Of a stretch of DNA of 20,965 nt, positions 11,723 through 20,216 are shown piece after piece. Every line of letters begins with the position of its first letter. Within the stretch, counting starts at the first letter, position 1. Under the pieces are notes generated by a model that worked only from the letters and a program-made list of their open reading frames with translations, was not told the DNA's origin and searched no databases. The position numbers and the translations under genes are program-made. The stretch covers positions 1 through 20,965 of the forward strand of contig VFLE01000014.1 of the NCBI GenBank assembly GCA_009885205.1, read 5' to 3'. Source of the stretch: Candidatus Shapirobacteria bacterium (GTDB lineage: Bacteria; Patescibacteriota; Microgenomatia; UBA12405).

Positions 11723-13267
11723 ATGTCAGACGCTATAGTCAAAAATCTTAGTTTTGGTAAAGAAGCTAGTGATAAAGTATTTTTAGGAATAGAGAAACTA
11801 ACTAGAGCCGTTAGTTCAACGTTAGGAGCAAGTGGTAAATGTGTTCTTTTAGAAGATTCTTCAGGAAGACCAGTTATCACAAAAGATGGTGTTACTGTTG
11901 CTGATTCTATTATATTATTAGATCCTGTTGAAAATATGGGAGCAACGTTATTAAAAGAAGCAGCTAGAAAAACGGTTAGAGAAGCAGGTGACGGAACTAC
12001 AACGGCAACTGTGTTAGCTCACGCAATATTAAAAAATGCTTACGCTGTTAAAGATCCTAATACTAGAAAAATAAAAGAAGGAATAAACAAAGCTGTTGAA
12101 AGAGTTATAGAATATTTAGAAATTAATTCTATAAAAGTAGATGGTGAAATGTTAGATCAAATAGCTACAATATCAACAAACAATGATCCTGTATTAGGTA
12201 AATTAGTTGGCGATGCTTTTAGAGCAGTCGGAAACACCGGTATTGTAATGATGGAAACATCGTTAGATCCAGACTGTAGTTTACAATTAGTTGAAGGAGT
12301 ACAGTGTGATATGGGATTAACAAATTCTCATTTTATAACTAATCAAAAGAATAAAACCGCTGAATTAGATAATCCTTTAGTTTTATTAGTTGAATCTCCA
12401 GTAGAAAGTATTAGACAATTACAATCTGTATTAGAATACGTTATAAAAGGAAATAAGTCTTTATTAATAATAGGTGATTTAGAACCAACGGTTTTGTCAG
12501 CATTGGCAATGAACAAGTCTAGAGGTAATATTAAAATCAATGTTATTGACGCACCTACTTACGGTATAAATAGAAAAGAAACTTTAGATGATTTAGCTTT
12601 ATTAACTAATGCTACGGTTATTAATGAAGATCTTGGAGACGATTTAGATTTAATACAACCAGAACATTTAGGTACATGTATTAAAAGTATTACTAATCAC
12701 GAAGACACGATTCTTCATGTTGGTGAACCATCACAAGATATATTAGATATAATTGAAGACATAAAAAAATCCTTACTAGATAATAATCCTAATTACCAAG
12801 TTATTAAACTTGAGAAAAGATTAGCTAGATTAACAGCTAAAATTTCTATTGTTAAAGTAGGTGCTAATTCTGAGATTGAACTAAAAGAAAAAGCAGATAG
12901 AATTGAAGATGCTATTTGCGCAACCAAGGCAGCTATTAAAGAAGGTATTGTACCAGGAGGAGGAATTGCTTTATTAAATGCTTCTTATGTTATAGATACC
13001 TTCTCACTTGGCGAGGAAATATTACTAGATTCTATTAAAGCACCGTTTAAAACTATACTAGATAATGCCGGTATTGATGACGTTCCAATTGAGATTGTAT
13101 CAAAAATAGGTTATGGTCTTAATGTTATAACAGGCGAAACCGTTAAAATGATTGACGCTGGTATTATTGATCCTTTATTAGTAACTAAAAGCGCATTAAG
13201 AAACGCTGCTTCTGTTGCTGTTACTATTTTATCAACTGACTGTGTAATTAATAACCTTCGAGTATAA
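11723..13267 (+). CDS. groEL: GroEL-type (group I) chaperonin, phage-encoded
   Basis: A 514-residue protein aligned along its length with GroEL. Visible landmarks are the nucleotide site KDGVTVAD (D55) and AGDGTTTAT (D90), the apical EGVQCDMG...FITN, the apical helices near 224-262 that in GroEL bind substrate and GroES, the hydrolytic Asp in RIEDAI (D396) and PGGGIAL (411-417). All catalytic residues that I can check are present. The usual GGM-rich C-terminal tail is missing (it ends INNLRV). GroEL folds proteins in an ATP-driven chamber; T4-like phages redirect host GroEL for their capsid, whereas this phage brings its own. The next gene is groES. Confidence 0.95.
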   Translation: MSDAIVKNLSFGKEASDKVFLGIEKLTRAVSSTLGASGKCVLLEDSSGRPVITKDGVTVADSIILLDPVENMGATLLKEAARKTVREAGDGTTTATVLAHAILKNAYAVKDPNTRKIKEGINKAVERVIEYLEINSIKVDGEMLDQIATISTNNDPVLGKLVGDAFRAVGNTGIVMMETSLDPDCSLQLVEGVQCDMGLTNSHFITNQKNKTAELDNPLVLLVESPVESIRQLQSVLEYVIKGNKSLLIIGDLEPTVLSALAMNKSRGNIKINVIDAPTYGINRKETLDDLALLTNATVINEDLGDDLDLIQPEHLGTCIKSITNHEDTILHVGEPSQDILDIIEDIKKSLLDNNPNYQVIKLEKRLARLTAKISIVKVGANSEIELKEKADRIEDAICATKAAIKEGIVPGGGIALLNASYVIDTFSLGEEILLDSIKAPFKTILDNAGIDDVPIEIVSKIGYGLNVITGETVKMIDAGIIDPLLVTKSALRNAASVAVTILSTDCVINNLRV

Positions 13268-13527
13268 TGAAAGCAATTGGTAAATGTTTAATAATAGATA
13301 AAATAAAAGAAGGTACTACTAAGACAAAAGGAGGACTTCTATTAGCAGAAAATCAAAGAGAGGACATTAGATATCTACAAGCTAAAGTTTTATCAATAGG
13401 AGATGAAATAGTAGGCGTTAAAGAAGGTGATACAATATTTTACGATAGACATGCTGGTCATAAAATAGAGATAGATAAAGATATTTATCATGTTATAAGA
13501 TTAGGTGATGTAGTTGTTGTACTATGA
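13267..13527 (+). CDS. groES: GroES co-chaperonin
   Basis: An 86-residue protein, slightly shorter than bacterial GroES (about 97). It has the N-terminal strand, a mobile loop (about residues 15-33) ending GGLLLAEN, where LLL takes the place of the IVL tripeptide that docks on GroEL, and the C-terminal GDTIFYDRHAGHK with a closing hydrophobic strand. It overlaps the groEL stop by one base, so the two are translated together. It should cap the phage GroEL. Its loop sequence probably matches the apical helices of its partner. Confidence 0.9.
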   Translation: MKAIGKCLIIDKIKEGTTKTKGGLLLAENQREDIRYLQAKVLSIGDEIVGVKEGDTIFYDRHAGHKIEIDKDIYHVIRLGDVVVVL

Positions 13528-13964
13528 TAAGATTAGAGGCAAATGATATAAAAGATCTTTCATTACTAAAACACTATAGAATAATAAGAAAGTGGGCTTG
13601 TAAGAATAATGATTTAACTGACGCAGATATAGAATTACTAGTATATTTAGACTGTATGGATTTATTTACTAAACAAGACTTTAAAACAGGTACTTACGCA
13701 TACAGTTGGAATAATAGACGTTGGAACGATTTGTTAAAGAATGGTTGGATAGTAGTTTGGAGAGAAAGAGACTACGTTACCAGAAAGTATAACATATATA
13801 AAGTTTCTTTTAAATGTAAACAACTTATAAGTAAAATGTACCGTATAATGTTAGGTAAAGAAAATATACCTACTAGTCGTAGAAATTCTATAATGAATAA
13901 TGATACTTATATGAATACTGTTTCTAGTAAAGCAATAACAAACGCTAATAACGATAAAAAATAA
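13524..13964 (+). CDS. Winged-helix-like hypothetical protein
   Basis: A 146-residue protein coupled to groES by an ATGA overlap. Residues 18-105 look like a MarR-type winged helix: helices around IIRKWACKNN and LTDADIELLVYLDCM, a recognition-like segment SWNNRRWNDLLKNGWI, then a basic beta-hairpin wing (VVWRERDYVTRKYNIYK). The tail after 125 is Asn/Ser-rich and disordered. Such a protein may bind DNA and regulate late genes or be packaged in the virion. It contains no effector pocket I can name. The family call rests on appearance only. Confidence 0.6.
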   Translation: MIRLEANDIKDLSLLKHYRIIRKWACKNNDLTDADIELLVYLDCMDLFTKQDFKTGTYAYSWNNRRWNDLLKNGWIVVWRERDYVTRKYNIYKVSFKCKQLISKMYRIMLGKENIPTSRRNSIMNNDTYMNTVSSKAITNANNDKK

Positions 13965-13969
13965 ATAAA

Positions 13970-14221
13970 ATGATAAATAAAATGATAAATAACTTAAACC
14001 AAGTACAAAATACAGGTTCAACCGTTAATCCAAATCAATTACAGTACAATAATATAAACCCAAAAGCTTTTGACACTAATGTAACTTCTCAGTTATTTAA
14101 TAACTCAAATGTAGATCCTATGACAGGACAATATATTGACCCAACATTAAGTCAAGACTTAAATCCAGGTACCGTTAATCCAATGCAGAGTCCAAACATG
14201 CGAACATCAACGCAATATTAA
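13970..14221 (+). CDS. Asn/Gln/Pro-rich small structural protein
   Basis: An 83-residue protein rich in Asn, Gln, Thr and Pro with few charges, which looks disordered and resembles small virion or portal-associated proteins. The repeated leader ATAAATAAAATG gives two possible starts (13970 and 13982). It sits in the row of small late proteins after the chaperonin genes; otherwise no function is evident. Confidence 0.6.
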   Translation: MINKMINNLNQVQNTGSTVNPNQLQYNNINPKAFDTNVTSQLFNNSNVDPMTGQYIDPTLSQDLNPGTVNPMQSPNMRTSTQY

Positions 14222-14232
14222 AAATAAAAGAC

Positions 14233-14454
14233 ATGAATTTAAACATCAAAAAACACCCAATGGATTCACATGACAAACTAGCTTCTAGTTCAGGTGTTGG
14301 AGCAAATGCTTTGTGGAATGGTCCTTTCAATACTGATTCTTTGCCAAAAGGTAAAGGTTCTAGTTCAGGTAAAAACGGTATTATATTTAACAATGACAAA
14401 CCAAGTTGTAATCCATCTGTGCCTATTACACAGAAAGCTAAAGGTCGTTACTAA
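14233..14454 (+). CDS. Small Gly/Ser/Asn-rich virion-like protein
   Basis: A 73-residue protein starting 11 nt after the previous stop and overlapping the next start by one base (TAATG). It opens MNLNIKKHPMDSHDK, then has a Gly/Ser/Asn-rich body with LPKGKGSSSGK. The next protein also begins with a MxLN motif, which may reflect a shared targeting sequence. No enzymatic feature is seen. Confidence 0.65.
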   Translation: MNLNIKKHPMDSHDKLASSSGVGANALWNGPFNTDSLPKGKGSSSGKNGIIFNNDKPSCNPSVPITQKAKGRY

Positions 14455-15029
14455 TGTCACTTAACTTAGTTAAAAGTAATAGTAGTTCACCATTTCGTCT
14501 GCAAAGAAGTATGGTAGATCCAGGTGGAGAAGGTGGTGCTTATGAATCTGGTGGATATACTGGAAAAAGTGACTATAATGATGGTGGTATTAGTGATGCA
14601 ATCGCTTCTGTTGGTAAAATAATTGGTGCTGGTTTAAGTTCTAGAACTGCATCAGATAAAAACGATGCTAATGTAAAGAAAGAAGTACGTCTAAAAGCTA
14701 GAGCGAAAAAAACAGAAGTTAAAAAACAAAATGCTTTAGATTCTGGTAATATCAATAAGGCTGATAGAATGAAAACGAGAGGCGAAAGAGTGGAAGGTAA
14801 ATTAAAACAAACTACTGCGGATATTAAAAAATATAACGAATCTCAAAAACCTACTTTAAAAAGCGATATTGCACCTGTTAAAGAAGAAACAAAAGCAATT
14901 CCATCGGCGTCTACTAAAAAAATAGAAATTGACAGAACACAAACCGTTTCGACTAACGCTTACGATGCTGTTGATATAGTAGATCCAAATAAAAAAACAA
15001 ATAAATACAATGAAACAAGAACAACCTAA
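14454..15029 (+). CDS. Basic virion-like protein, possibly packaged
   Basis: A 191-residue protein. Residues 1-45 hold SPFRLQRSMVDPGGEG and a Gly/Tyr-rich stretch like the N-termini of other small proteins of this region. Residues 46-62 form a hydrophobic helix (ISDAIASVGKIIGAGLS), and 70-130 is a Lys/Arg-rich coiled-coil-like helix. The rest is disordered. A short membrane-seeking helix followed by a basic region would suit an injected or DNA-associated internal protein, but this is inferred. Confidence 0.65.
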   Translation: MSLNLVKSNSSSPFRLQRSMVDPGGEGGAYESGGYTGKSDYNDGGISDAIASVGKIIGAGLSSRTASDKNDANVKKEVRLKARAKKTEVKKQNALDSGNINKADRMKTRGERVEGKLKQTTADIKKYNESQKPTLKSDIAPVKEETKAIPSASTKKIEIDRTQTVSTNAYDAVDIVDPNKKTNKYNETRTT

Positions 15030-15183
15030 GAAAAAGAAAACAAATTCCAGTCAAGAAGGTCCTGGTGGAAGTTATATGATTGGTTTACCCAAGAAAGTAA
15101 CAGCAGATCAAAAAAAGAATATGAAAGAAGCGTCTAGTGGGCCTAAGTATAAAACGCCTCCAACTAAAATGAAAAAATGTTAA
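15010..15183 (+). CDS. Lys-rich 57-residue hypothetical protein
   Basis: A 57-residue frame (MKQEQPKKKKTNSS at the start, ending TKMKKC) that overlaps the end of the previous gene by 20 nt. It is very basic with a central GPGGSYMIGLP and looks disordered. It fits the local pattern of Lys-rich, Gly-containing small proteins. The evidence is coupling and composition only. Confidence 0.55.
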   Translation: MKQEQPKKKKTNSSQEGPGGSYMIGLPKKVTADQKKNMKEASSGPKYKTPPTKMKKC

Positions 15184-15234
15184 TAATAACATTCTCTATA
15201 AACAATAAAACAAAAAAAATAAAAACTAAAAAAA

Positions 15235-15785
<551 letters not shown>

Positions 15786-15800
15786 TATAAATAAAAAAAA

Positions 15801-16079
15801 ATGGTACAATATATAACAATACCTATTAGAAAATCAACTTCTGGTGTTAATGGAATAACTTTTAATGTAGATTTAATTTCAACTGTTTTAGTTGTTTCGA
15901 CTTCTACTTTTGCAGTATATTCACCAGGAAGAACATTCACATTCACTACTTCTGGATCATTTGCTAAAGAAGCTGTAATAGCTATTACTCGTGCTTTGCC
16001 AAACAGTGATAAACCAGTTGTTTCAACAGTTGTATTTCCTTCTAATGTTGTAATTGCTTTGATTCCAACTGTAGCGTAA
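15801..16079 (+). CDS. Small beta-rich structural protein
   Basis: A 92-residue protein rich in Val, Thr, Ser and Phe (FTFTTSGSF, then VVSTVVFPSNVVIALIP) with a predicted all-beta fold. Its end parallels that of the 172-residue protein before it, so these two may be paralogous decoration proteins. It begins after an A-rich leader and is followed by five in-frame TAA codons. Confidence 0.65.
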   Translation: MVQYITIPIRKSTSGVNGITFNVDLISTVLVVSTSTFAVYSPGRTFTFTTSGSFAKEAVIAITRALPNSDKPVVSTVVFPSNVVIALIPTVA

Positions 16080-16091
16080 TAATAATAATAA
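16077..16091 (+). repeat. (TAA)5 in-frame stop codons
   Basis: The stop of the 92-residue gene is the first of five consecutive TAA codons, ten bases upstream of the next start. It is the second such run on this strand and the third in the window. Confidence 0.92.
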
Positions 16092-16100
16092 TATAGTACT

Positions 16101-16781
16101 ATGGCTTTTAGAATGATTAATCCTCCTTATGGAATGGATAATACTCCAATCTATAGTACTGACATGGATGATAATATACTAGGAATGGCCCAATCAAATG
16201 GGTCAATTCTAGTAAATAAAAACATATCACCATTAGAATTAAAAAAAAGCAAGACTATAGAACATGAGATGGTTCACATAGACCAGATGAAACGTGGTGA
16301 TTTAGATTATACTGATACGCATGTTATGTGGAAAGGTAAGAAGTATCTACGTTCTAAAATGAATGAAGGAGCCAAGAATCTACCTTGGGAAAAAGAAGCA
16401 TATACTAAACAAAACAATAAACAAACTAAAGAAAACAAAATGGCTTACAAACAAAACGCGGGTAGAGGTAACTCCCCAAAAACAGGAAATGGATTACCAT
16501 CTGTGTTGATGCAAAAAGATCCAAAGAAACCAGACTTTAAAGGCTCTACTGATAAAGGAGAAATGGGTGGTGGTTATTTAGGAGAACCAAATACTGATTT
16601 GCTTAAAGTAGCAAAATATTACGGTGGTAAAGTGATTGACAAAGTAAAACAAGGTGGTCAATACCTATCTGATCTAGCAGAAGGTAAAAAAGGTTCGTCT
16701 AGTTATAGCGATGGTGATGAGTCAATGAGACAAAAAAACATGGCTAAGAAAAAAGCTCCTGCTAAAATGAAGAAATATTAA
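16101..16781 (+). CDS. HExxH zinc-peptidase-like virion protein with an internal second start
   Basis: A 226-residue protein of two parts. Residues 1-100 contain HEMVH (55-59) in TIEHEMVHIDQMKRGDLDY, the HExxH pair that binds Zn2+ in metallopeptidases, with a downstream acidic DLDY that could supply the third ligand. Residues 114-226 begin MAYKQNAGRGNSPKTG, which reads like the N-terminus of a separate small phage protein. This Met114 (16440) has an A-rich leader and may also be used as a start. The rest is Lys/Gly-rich and disordered. A maturation protease or wall-degrading virion enzyme is possible. Confidence 0.7.
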   Translation: MAFRMINPPYGMDNTPIYSTDMDDNILGMAQSNGSILVNKNISPLELKKSKTIEHEMVHIDQMKRGDLDYTDTHVMWKGKKYLRSKMNEGAKNLPWEKEAYTKQNNKQTKENKMAYKQNAGRGNSPKTGNGLPSVLMQKDPKKPDFKGSTDKGEMGGGYLGEPNTDLLKVAKYYGGKVIDKVKQGGQYLSDLAEGKKGSSSYSDGDESMRQKNMAKKKAPAKMKKY

Positions 16782-16793
16782 ATAAAATAAATT

Positions 16794-17060
16794 ATGGGTC
16801 AATACGGAAATCAACCAGACTTTGCAACAAGAGTAGATGTAGCAACAACATTACCTATGTTGAACATCAAATCAGCGGCTATATATATTGGAACATTAAC
16901 CGATACCGTTATTCAAGGGTCAATAACTGTTAGACCAGTTGGCAATTCTAGTGATGTAACATTTTCTGGGTTATCTAGTGGTGTTTTTTTGCCTGTGATA
17001 GTATCTAAAATTACATCATCAGTAAATATTCCTTTAACTAGTATCTTATTAGTATACTAA
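16794..17060 (+). CDS. Small conserved structural protein, MGQYGNQPDF type
   Basis: An 88-residue protein with the start MGQYGNQPDFATRV, which I recognise from small proteins in marine phage genomes near tail genes. The body alternates Thr/Val with Gly and has a VRPVGNSSDVTFSGL beta-strand pair and a hydrophobic end, suggesting a beta-sandwich. It is probably a head-decoration or tail-associated protein. It overlaps nothing and sits 1 nt before the next start. Confidence 0.7.
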   Translation: MGQYGNQPDFATRVDVATTLPMLNIKSAAIYIGTLTDTVIQGSITVRPVGNSSDVTFSGLSSGVFLPVIVSKITSSVNIPLTSILLVY

Positions 17061-17061
17061 A

Positions 17062-17427
17062 ATGATAAATATAGGTATAGGTGTATCTTGGAATAATGGG
17101 AATAACAAATACAACGTTGTAGATCCTATTATAATTGCTTTTCGCGAAAGAGTGCTAGCGGATGGTGGAACAATTGAGGCTATTAGTTGTTTAGTATCAA
17201 CAATAGACTACCTTAATAGTATAACATCTTTGGTTGGTGATTTTAAAGTAAGAGTTTACGCTGATGGTGGAGTGGTTGAGGCTCAAGAGTGTTTGGTGGC
17301 AACAATAAACTATCTCAACAGCATCACATCAATAGTAGGCGACTTTAAAGAGCGAGTTTACGCTGATGGTGGAGTGGTTGAGGCTCAAGAGTGTTTAGTA
17401 ACAACAATAAATTACCTTAATACATAA
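17062..17427 (+). CDS. 35-residue-repeat protein
   Basis: A 121-residue protein built of a 27-residue N-terminal part followed by three tandem repeats of about 35 residues (27-61, 62-96, 97-121, the last one truncated). The unit is F..RV.ADGG..EA..CLV.TI.YLNSITS.VGDF. The second and third units are identical in DNA over a 41-bp stretch (17251-17291, 17356-17396). RV.ADGG..EA..C is a motif I associate with small phage virion proteins of unknown function. The last repeat ends where the LamG fibre begins, 4 nt later, so it may be a fibre-associated adaptor. Confidence 0.75.
   Translation: MINIGIGVSWNNGNNKYNVVDPIIIAFRERVLADGGTIEAISCLVSTIDYLNSITSLVGDFKVRVYADGGVVEAQECLVATINYLNSITSIVGDFKERVYADGGVVEAQECLVTTINYLNT
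17251..17396 (+). repeat. 105-bp tandem repeat, near-identical units
   Basis: GTTTACGCTGATGGTGGAGT and the next 21 bases are repeated exactly 105 bp apart (35 codons). A first, diverged unit lies upstream at about 17146. The identity points to recent unequal recombination or slippage within the repeat gene. Confidence 0.85.
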
Positions 17428-17431
17428 CAAT

Positions 17432-18754
17432 ATGAGTTTATTAACACAAGCGAGTTTAATTACAACACCAAACGCTTACAAGGGCGGTACATCGTCAGGT
17501 AAGCTATATTCTATTGTTCCAACAAGTAACAATGGAGACATGACTGTTGTAAGAAATACAATTGCAACACGAACAAATAGTGGCGGACTAATTGAATCAG
17601 TAACTATAAATGTTCCTCGATTGAATTATGATACAACAGGAGCTTGCCCTAATATCTTGTTAGAACCTGAGAGAATTAATAGCGTATCTAATTCAGTTAT
17701 GACAGGTGCATCATCTGCTCCGAGTACTAATCCAACAGGATGGCAATTTAATACGCAACCCGGTTTTTTACAAACAGTTGTAGGTGTGGGGGTAGAAAAT
17801 GGGCTTAATTATGTTGATATAAGATTTAATGGAACAGGTACATTACCTGCTTCTACTCAAATTGGAGTTAGAACTACTCAGTCGCTTCAAATTGCAGCAG
17901 CACAAAACCAAGTTTGGGCAACTTCTGTATATGTTAAAATAGTAGCACAACCTCTTCCTCCAAATGTTTATAGACTTAATTTAATTGAAAGAAATTCATC
18001 TGCTCTTTATTTAACAGCTGTGATAAGTATCCCTTTCTCAAATACTGTTTTACAAAGAATTTCAGGAGCAGCAACATTAGGTCAGTTAGGTACTGCTTTT
18101 GTACAACAAGATATTGCTTTTGATATAACTTCGGGAGTTGCTTATGACTTTACAGTAAGAATTGCAGGTCCTCAGGTGGAGAAAGGTCCGCCTCCAACAG
18201 TATCTCCTGCACTACCGGCAGTTGCTTATACTACATCTTTTATTCCAACAGTATCTTCGATAGTAACAAGGAATGCAGACAGTATTTTTAAAACAACAGG
18301 AGTTTCAAGTTTAATAGGACAAACGGAAGGAGTTTTATTTTTTGAAAGTGCTGTTTTAGCAAATGATTTTACAAATAGAGCCATAGGTATTTCAGATGGA
18401 ACTTCTGCTAATAGATTTTTCGTAAATTATTCCCCAAATTCCAATCAAATTCAGGTTGGAGGTATAGTTGGTGGAATTTTATTTAGTAGTACTATAAATC
18501 ATAACTTAACAAATTCAACTACATTTGCTAAAATAGCCGTAAGATATAGAGTAAATGATATATCACTATGGGTAAATGGACTTAAAGTAGGAACAGATTT
18601 AACGTCGCAAGCATTACCAATTAACCTTAGCAGAGTTGGTTTTGACAGTGGTGCAGGTTTTTCTAACTTTTACGGAAAAATCAAACAATTTCAATTATAC
18701 AAAACGTATTTAACTAATGCAGAAATGCAATCATTAACAACTATAACGCCATAA
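17432..18754 (+). CDS. Tail fibre with C-terminal LamG-like (concanavalin-fold) domain
   Basis: A 440-residue protein. Residues 1-85 (MSLLTQASLITTPNAYKGG, then SGGLIESVTINVPRLNYD and CPNILLEPER) are typical of tail fibre N-termini in phages of Bacteroidota. Residues 95-265 are Thr/Ser/Pro-rich. The C-terminal 150 residues look like a jelly-roll of LamG/laminin-G type: GLFFES-like strands, ISLWVNGLKVG, then NFYGKIKQFQLYKTYLTNAEM at the end. LamG domains bind sugars, so this is probably the host-receptor-binding fibre. The protein has no S74 domain, unlike the fibre at 9511. Confidence 0.82.
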   Translation: MSLLTQASLITTPNAYKGGTSSGKLYSIVPTSNNGDMTVVRNTIATRTNSGGLIESVTINVPRLNYDTTGACPNILLEPERINSVSNSVMTGASSAPSTNPTGWQFNTQPGFLQTVVGVGVENGLNYVDIRFNGTGTLPASTQIGVRTTQSLQIAAAQNQVWATSVYVKIVAQPLPPNVYRLNLIERNSSALYLTAVISIPFSNTVLQRISGAATLGQLGTAFVQQDIAFDITSGVAYDFTVRIAGPQVEKGPPPTVSPALPAVAYTTSFIPTVSSIVTRNADSIFKTTGVSSLIGQTEGVLFFESAVLANDFTNRAIGISDGTSANRFFVNYSPNSNQIQVGGIVGGILFSSTINHNLTNSTTFAKIAVRYRVNDISLWVNGLKVGTDLTSQALPINLSRVGFDSGAGFSNFYGKIKQFQLYKTYLTNAEMQSLTTITP

Positions 18755-18755
18755 A

Positions 18756-19055
18756 ATGAATATATATAAGTTACAATATGCAGACGAAGAAACTGCAATG
18801 ACTGATTTTATTTCTAAAGGAATTTATGTAGAAATAGATTCTCAATTAGTATATGGAGAAGGTATTCAAGCTGTTCCTAAAATTGGTAAAATAGCTGAGT
18901 TTCCGGCAGAATATGACGAGGAAGGAAATGTAACTATTCAACCAATTTACTATAATGGTATATTTTATGATATAATGTGTATTCAAGATATTGATTTTGG
19001 AGCAAACGAGGTTTTTCCAGTCGTGCCATTACATTGTTTTTTAGGATATGAATAA
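18756..19055 (+). CDS. Hypothetical protein next to the fibre, possible fibre chaperone
   Basis: A 99-residue protein starting 1 nt after the fibre stop. It opens MNIYKLQYADEETAMTDF and has a central KIGKIAEFPAEYDEEG and an end DIDFGANEVFPVVPLHCFLGYE. Small proteins of this design placed just after a fibre gene are common in these phages and may assist fibre assembly, as Tfa-like proteins do elsewhere. Similarity to Tfa itself is not visible. Confidence 0.68.
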   Translation: MNIYKLQYADEETAMTDFISKGIYVEIDSQLVYGEGIQAVPKIGKIAEFPAEYDEEGNVTIQPIYYNGIFYDIMCIQDIDFGANEVFPVVPLHCFLGYE

Positions 19056-19117
19056 ATAAATAGTAGAATTTCAATTAATCAAGTAATTAAATAAATATAA
19101 CAATTAAATTAAATAAA

Positions 19118-19372
19118 ATGGAAACAGAAGTTAAAAAGATTACAGAAGAACAATTAGAGACTTTGTCTAAACAACAAAAAAACTTGTCAGATATTCTTAC
19201 TAACATTGGAGTATTAGAATCTCAAAAACATAGTTATTTACATCAATTAGCAGAAGTTAATAAAACTATTGAAGAATTTAAACTAGAGTTACAAGAACAA
19301 TATGGTAGTGTAAATATAAACCTACAAGATGGTTCTTACGCCGAAATTGAAAATACAGAAAAAACTGAGTAA
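19118..19372 (+). CDS. Small coiled-coil protein
   Basis: An 84-residue protein with a long amphipathic helix (about 5-62, ITEEQLETLSKQQKNLSDIL, then HQLAEVNKTIEEFKLELQEQ) and a C-terminal stretch YGSVNINLQDGSYAEI. This layout matches a small protein found in many phages upstream of the terminase genes. No role is assigned. An AATTAAATAAA leader precedes the ATG. Its stop overlaps the next start (TAATGG). Confidence 0.75.
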   Translation: METEVKKITEEQLETLSKQQKNLSDILTNIGVLESQKHSYLHQLAEVNKTIEEFKLELQEQYGSVNINLQDGSYAEIENTEKTE

Positions 19373-19599
19373 TGGAATCTTCTATTAGAAAAATAAGTAT
19401 AGGATCAGACTATAAAAACGAGGCAATGCATTATTCTGTTGGTCAATTTGTTTATGGAGGTCACGAAATAAATTGTATATTGCAAGATAGTACAGATCTT
19501 TCTTATTTTATCTATATAAAAAAAGGAGATGAAGTTATGCCTTGGAAGAAATTTAATTCTAATATGGCAATATCTGTTGAATATGATTTAGAATATTAA
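19372..19599 (+). CDS. Small conserved phage protein, FNSNM.ISVEY type
   Basis: A 75-residue protein beginning MESSIRKISIGSDYKNEAMH, with GGHEINCIL, an IKKGDEVMPWKKFNSNMAI segment and an end EYDLEY. It is a compact beta-rich protein of a kind I know only as a hypothetical in Bacteroidota phages. It overlaps the flanking genes by one base each, so it is part of the transcript running into the terminase genes. Confidence 0.75.
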   Translation: MESSIRKISIGSDYKNEAMHYSVGQFVYGGHEINCILQDSTDLSYFIYIKKGDEVMPWKKFNSNMAISVEYDLEY

Positions 19600-20216
19600 T
19601 GAAAAGTATATTTAGTTTTATAGTAAAACCGGTTGGTGATAGATACAATAACAAACTAAAGATTGGTGAAAAAGAATTAGTATTAAATACTAAAATAGAA
19701 AGTTTCAAATCTGTGAATAATCTAGCGGAAGTTGTATCGACTCCGTTAGCTTATTCAACTGACATTAAAGTTGGTGATCTTGTTATAATACATCATAATG
19801 TTTTTAGACGTTTCTACGATATTAGAGGTAATCAAAAAAACAGTAGAGCATATTTTATAGATGACATGTATTTCTGTGATATAGATCAAATATATTTATA
19901 TAAAAGTGATAAAGATTGGAAATCATTTGGAGATAGATGTTTTGTAAAACCACTTAAGAATACTAGTGATTTAAGTAGTGATAAAGAGAGAAAACTAATT
20001 GGTATATTAAAATACGGAAATAGTTCCTTAGAATTGATTAAAATCAACGAGGGAGACTTAGTTGGTTATACTCCAGGTGGAGAATTTGACTTTGTTGTAG
20101 AAGGACAAAGACTATATTGTATGAAATCTAATGATATTGTAATTAAGTATGAATATAAAGGAAACGAAACAAGCTATAATCCGCTCTGGACACAAAGCAG
20201 TATTAGAACTAATTAA
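19599..20216 (+). CDS. GroES-like tandem-domain protein
   Basis: A 205-residue protein made of two similar halves. The first (7-103) has FIVKPVGDRY, then LAEVVSTPL, IKVGDLVIIHH and a closing IDQIYLYK. The second (114-187) has FVKPLKNTS, LIGILKYG, INEGDLVGYTPGGEFDFVVE, RLYCMKSNDIVIKYEY. Each follows the GroES barrel order (VKPL, EV.., GD.V.., S.DI...), so it is a fused pair of co-chaperonin-like domains. No mobile loop with a GG-hydrophobic tripeptide is clear, so binding to GroEL is uncertain. The window thus holds two different GroES-like genes. Confidence 0.7.
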   Translation: MKSIFSFIVKPVGDRYNNKLKIGEKELVLNTKIESFKSVNNLAEVVSTPLAYSTDIKVGDLVIIHHNVFRRFYDIRGNQKNSRAYFIDDMYFCDIDQIYLYKSDKDWKSFGDRCFVKPLKNTSDLSSDKERKLIGILKYGNSSLELIKINEGDLVGYTPGGEFDFVVEGQRLYCMKSNDIVIKYEYKGNETSYNPLWTQSSIRTN

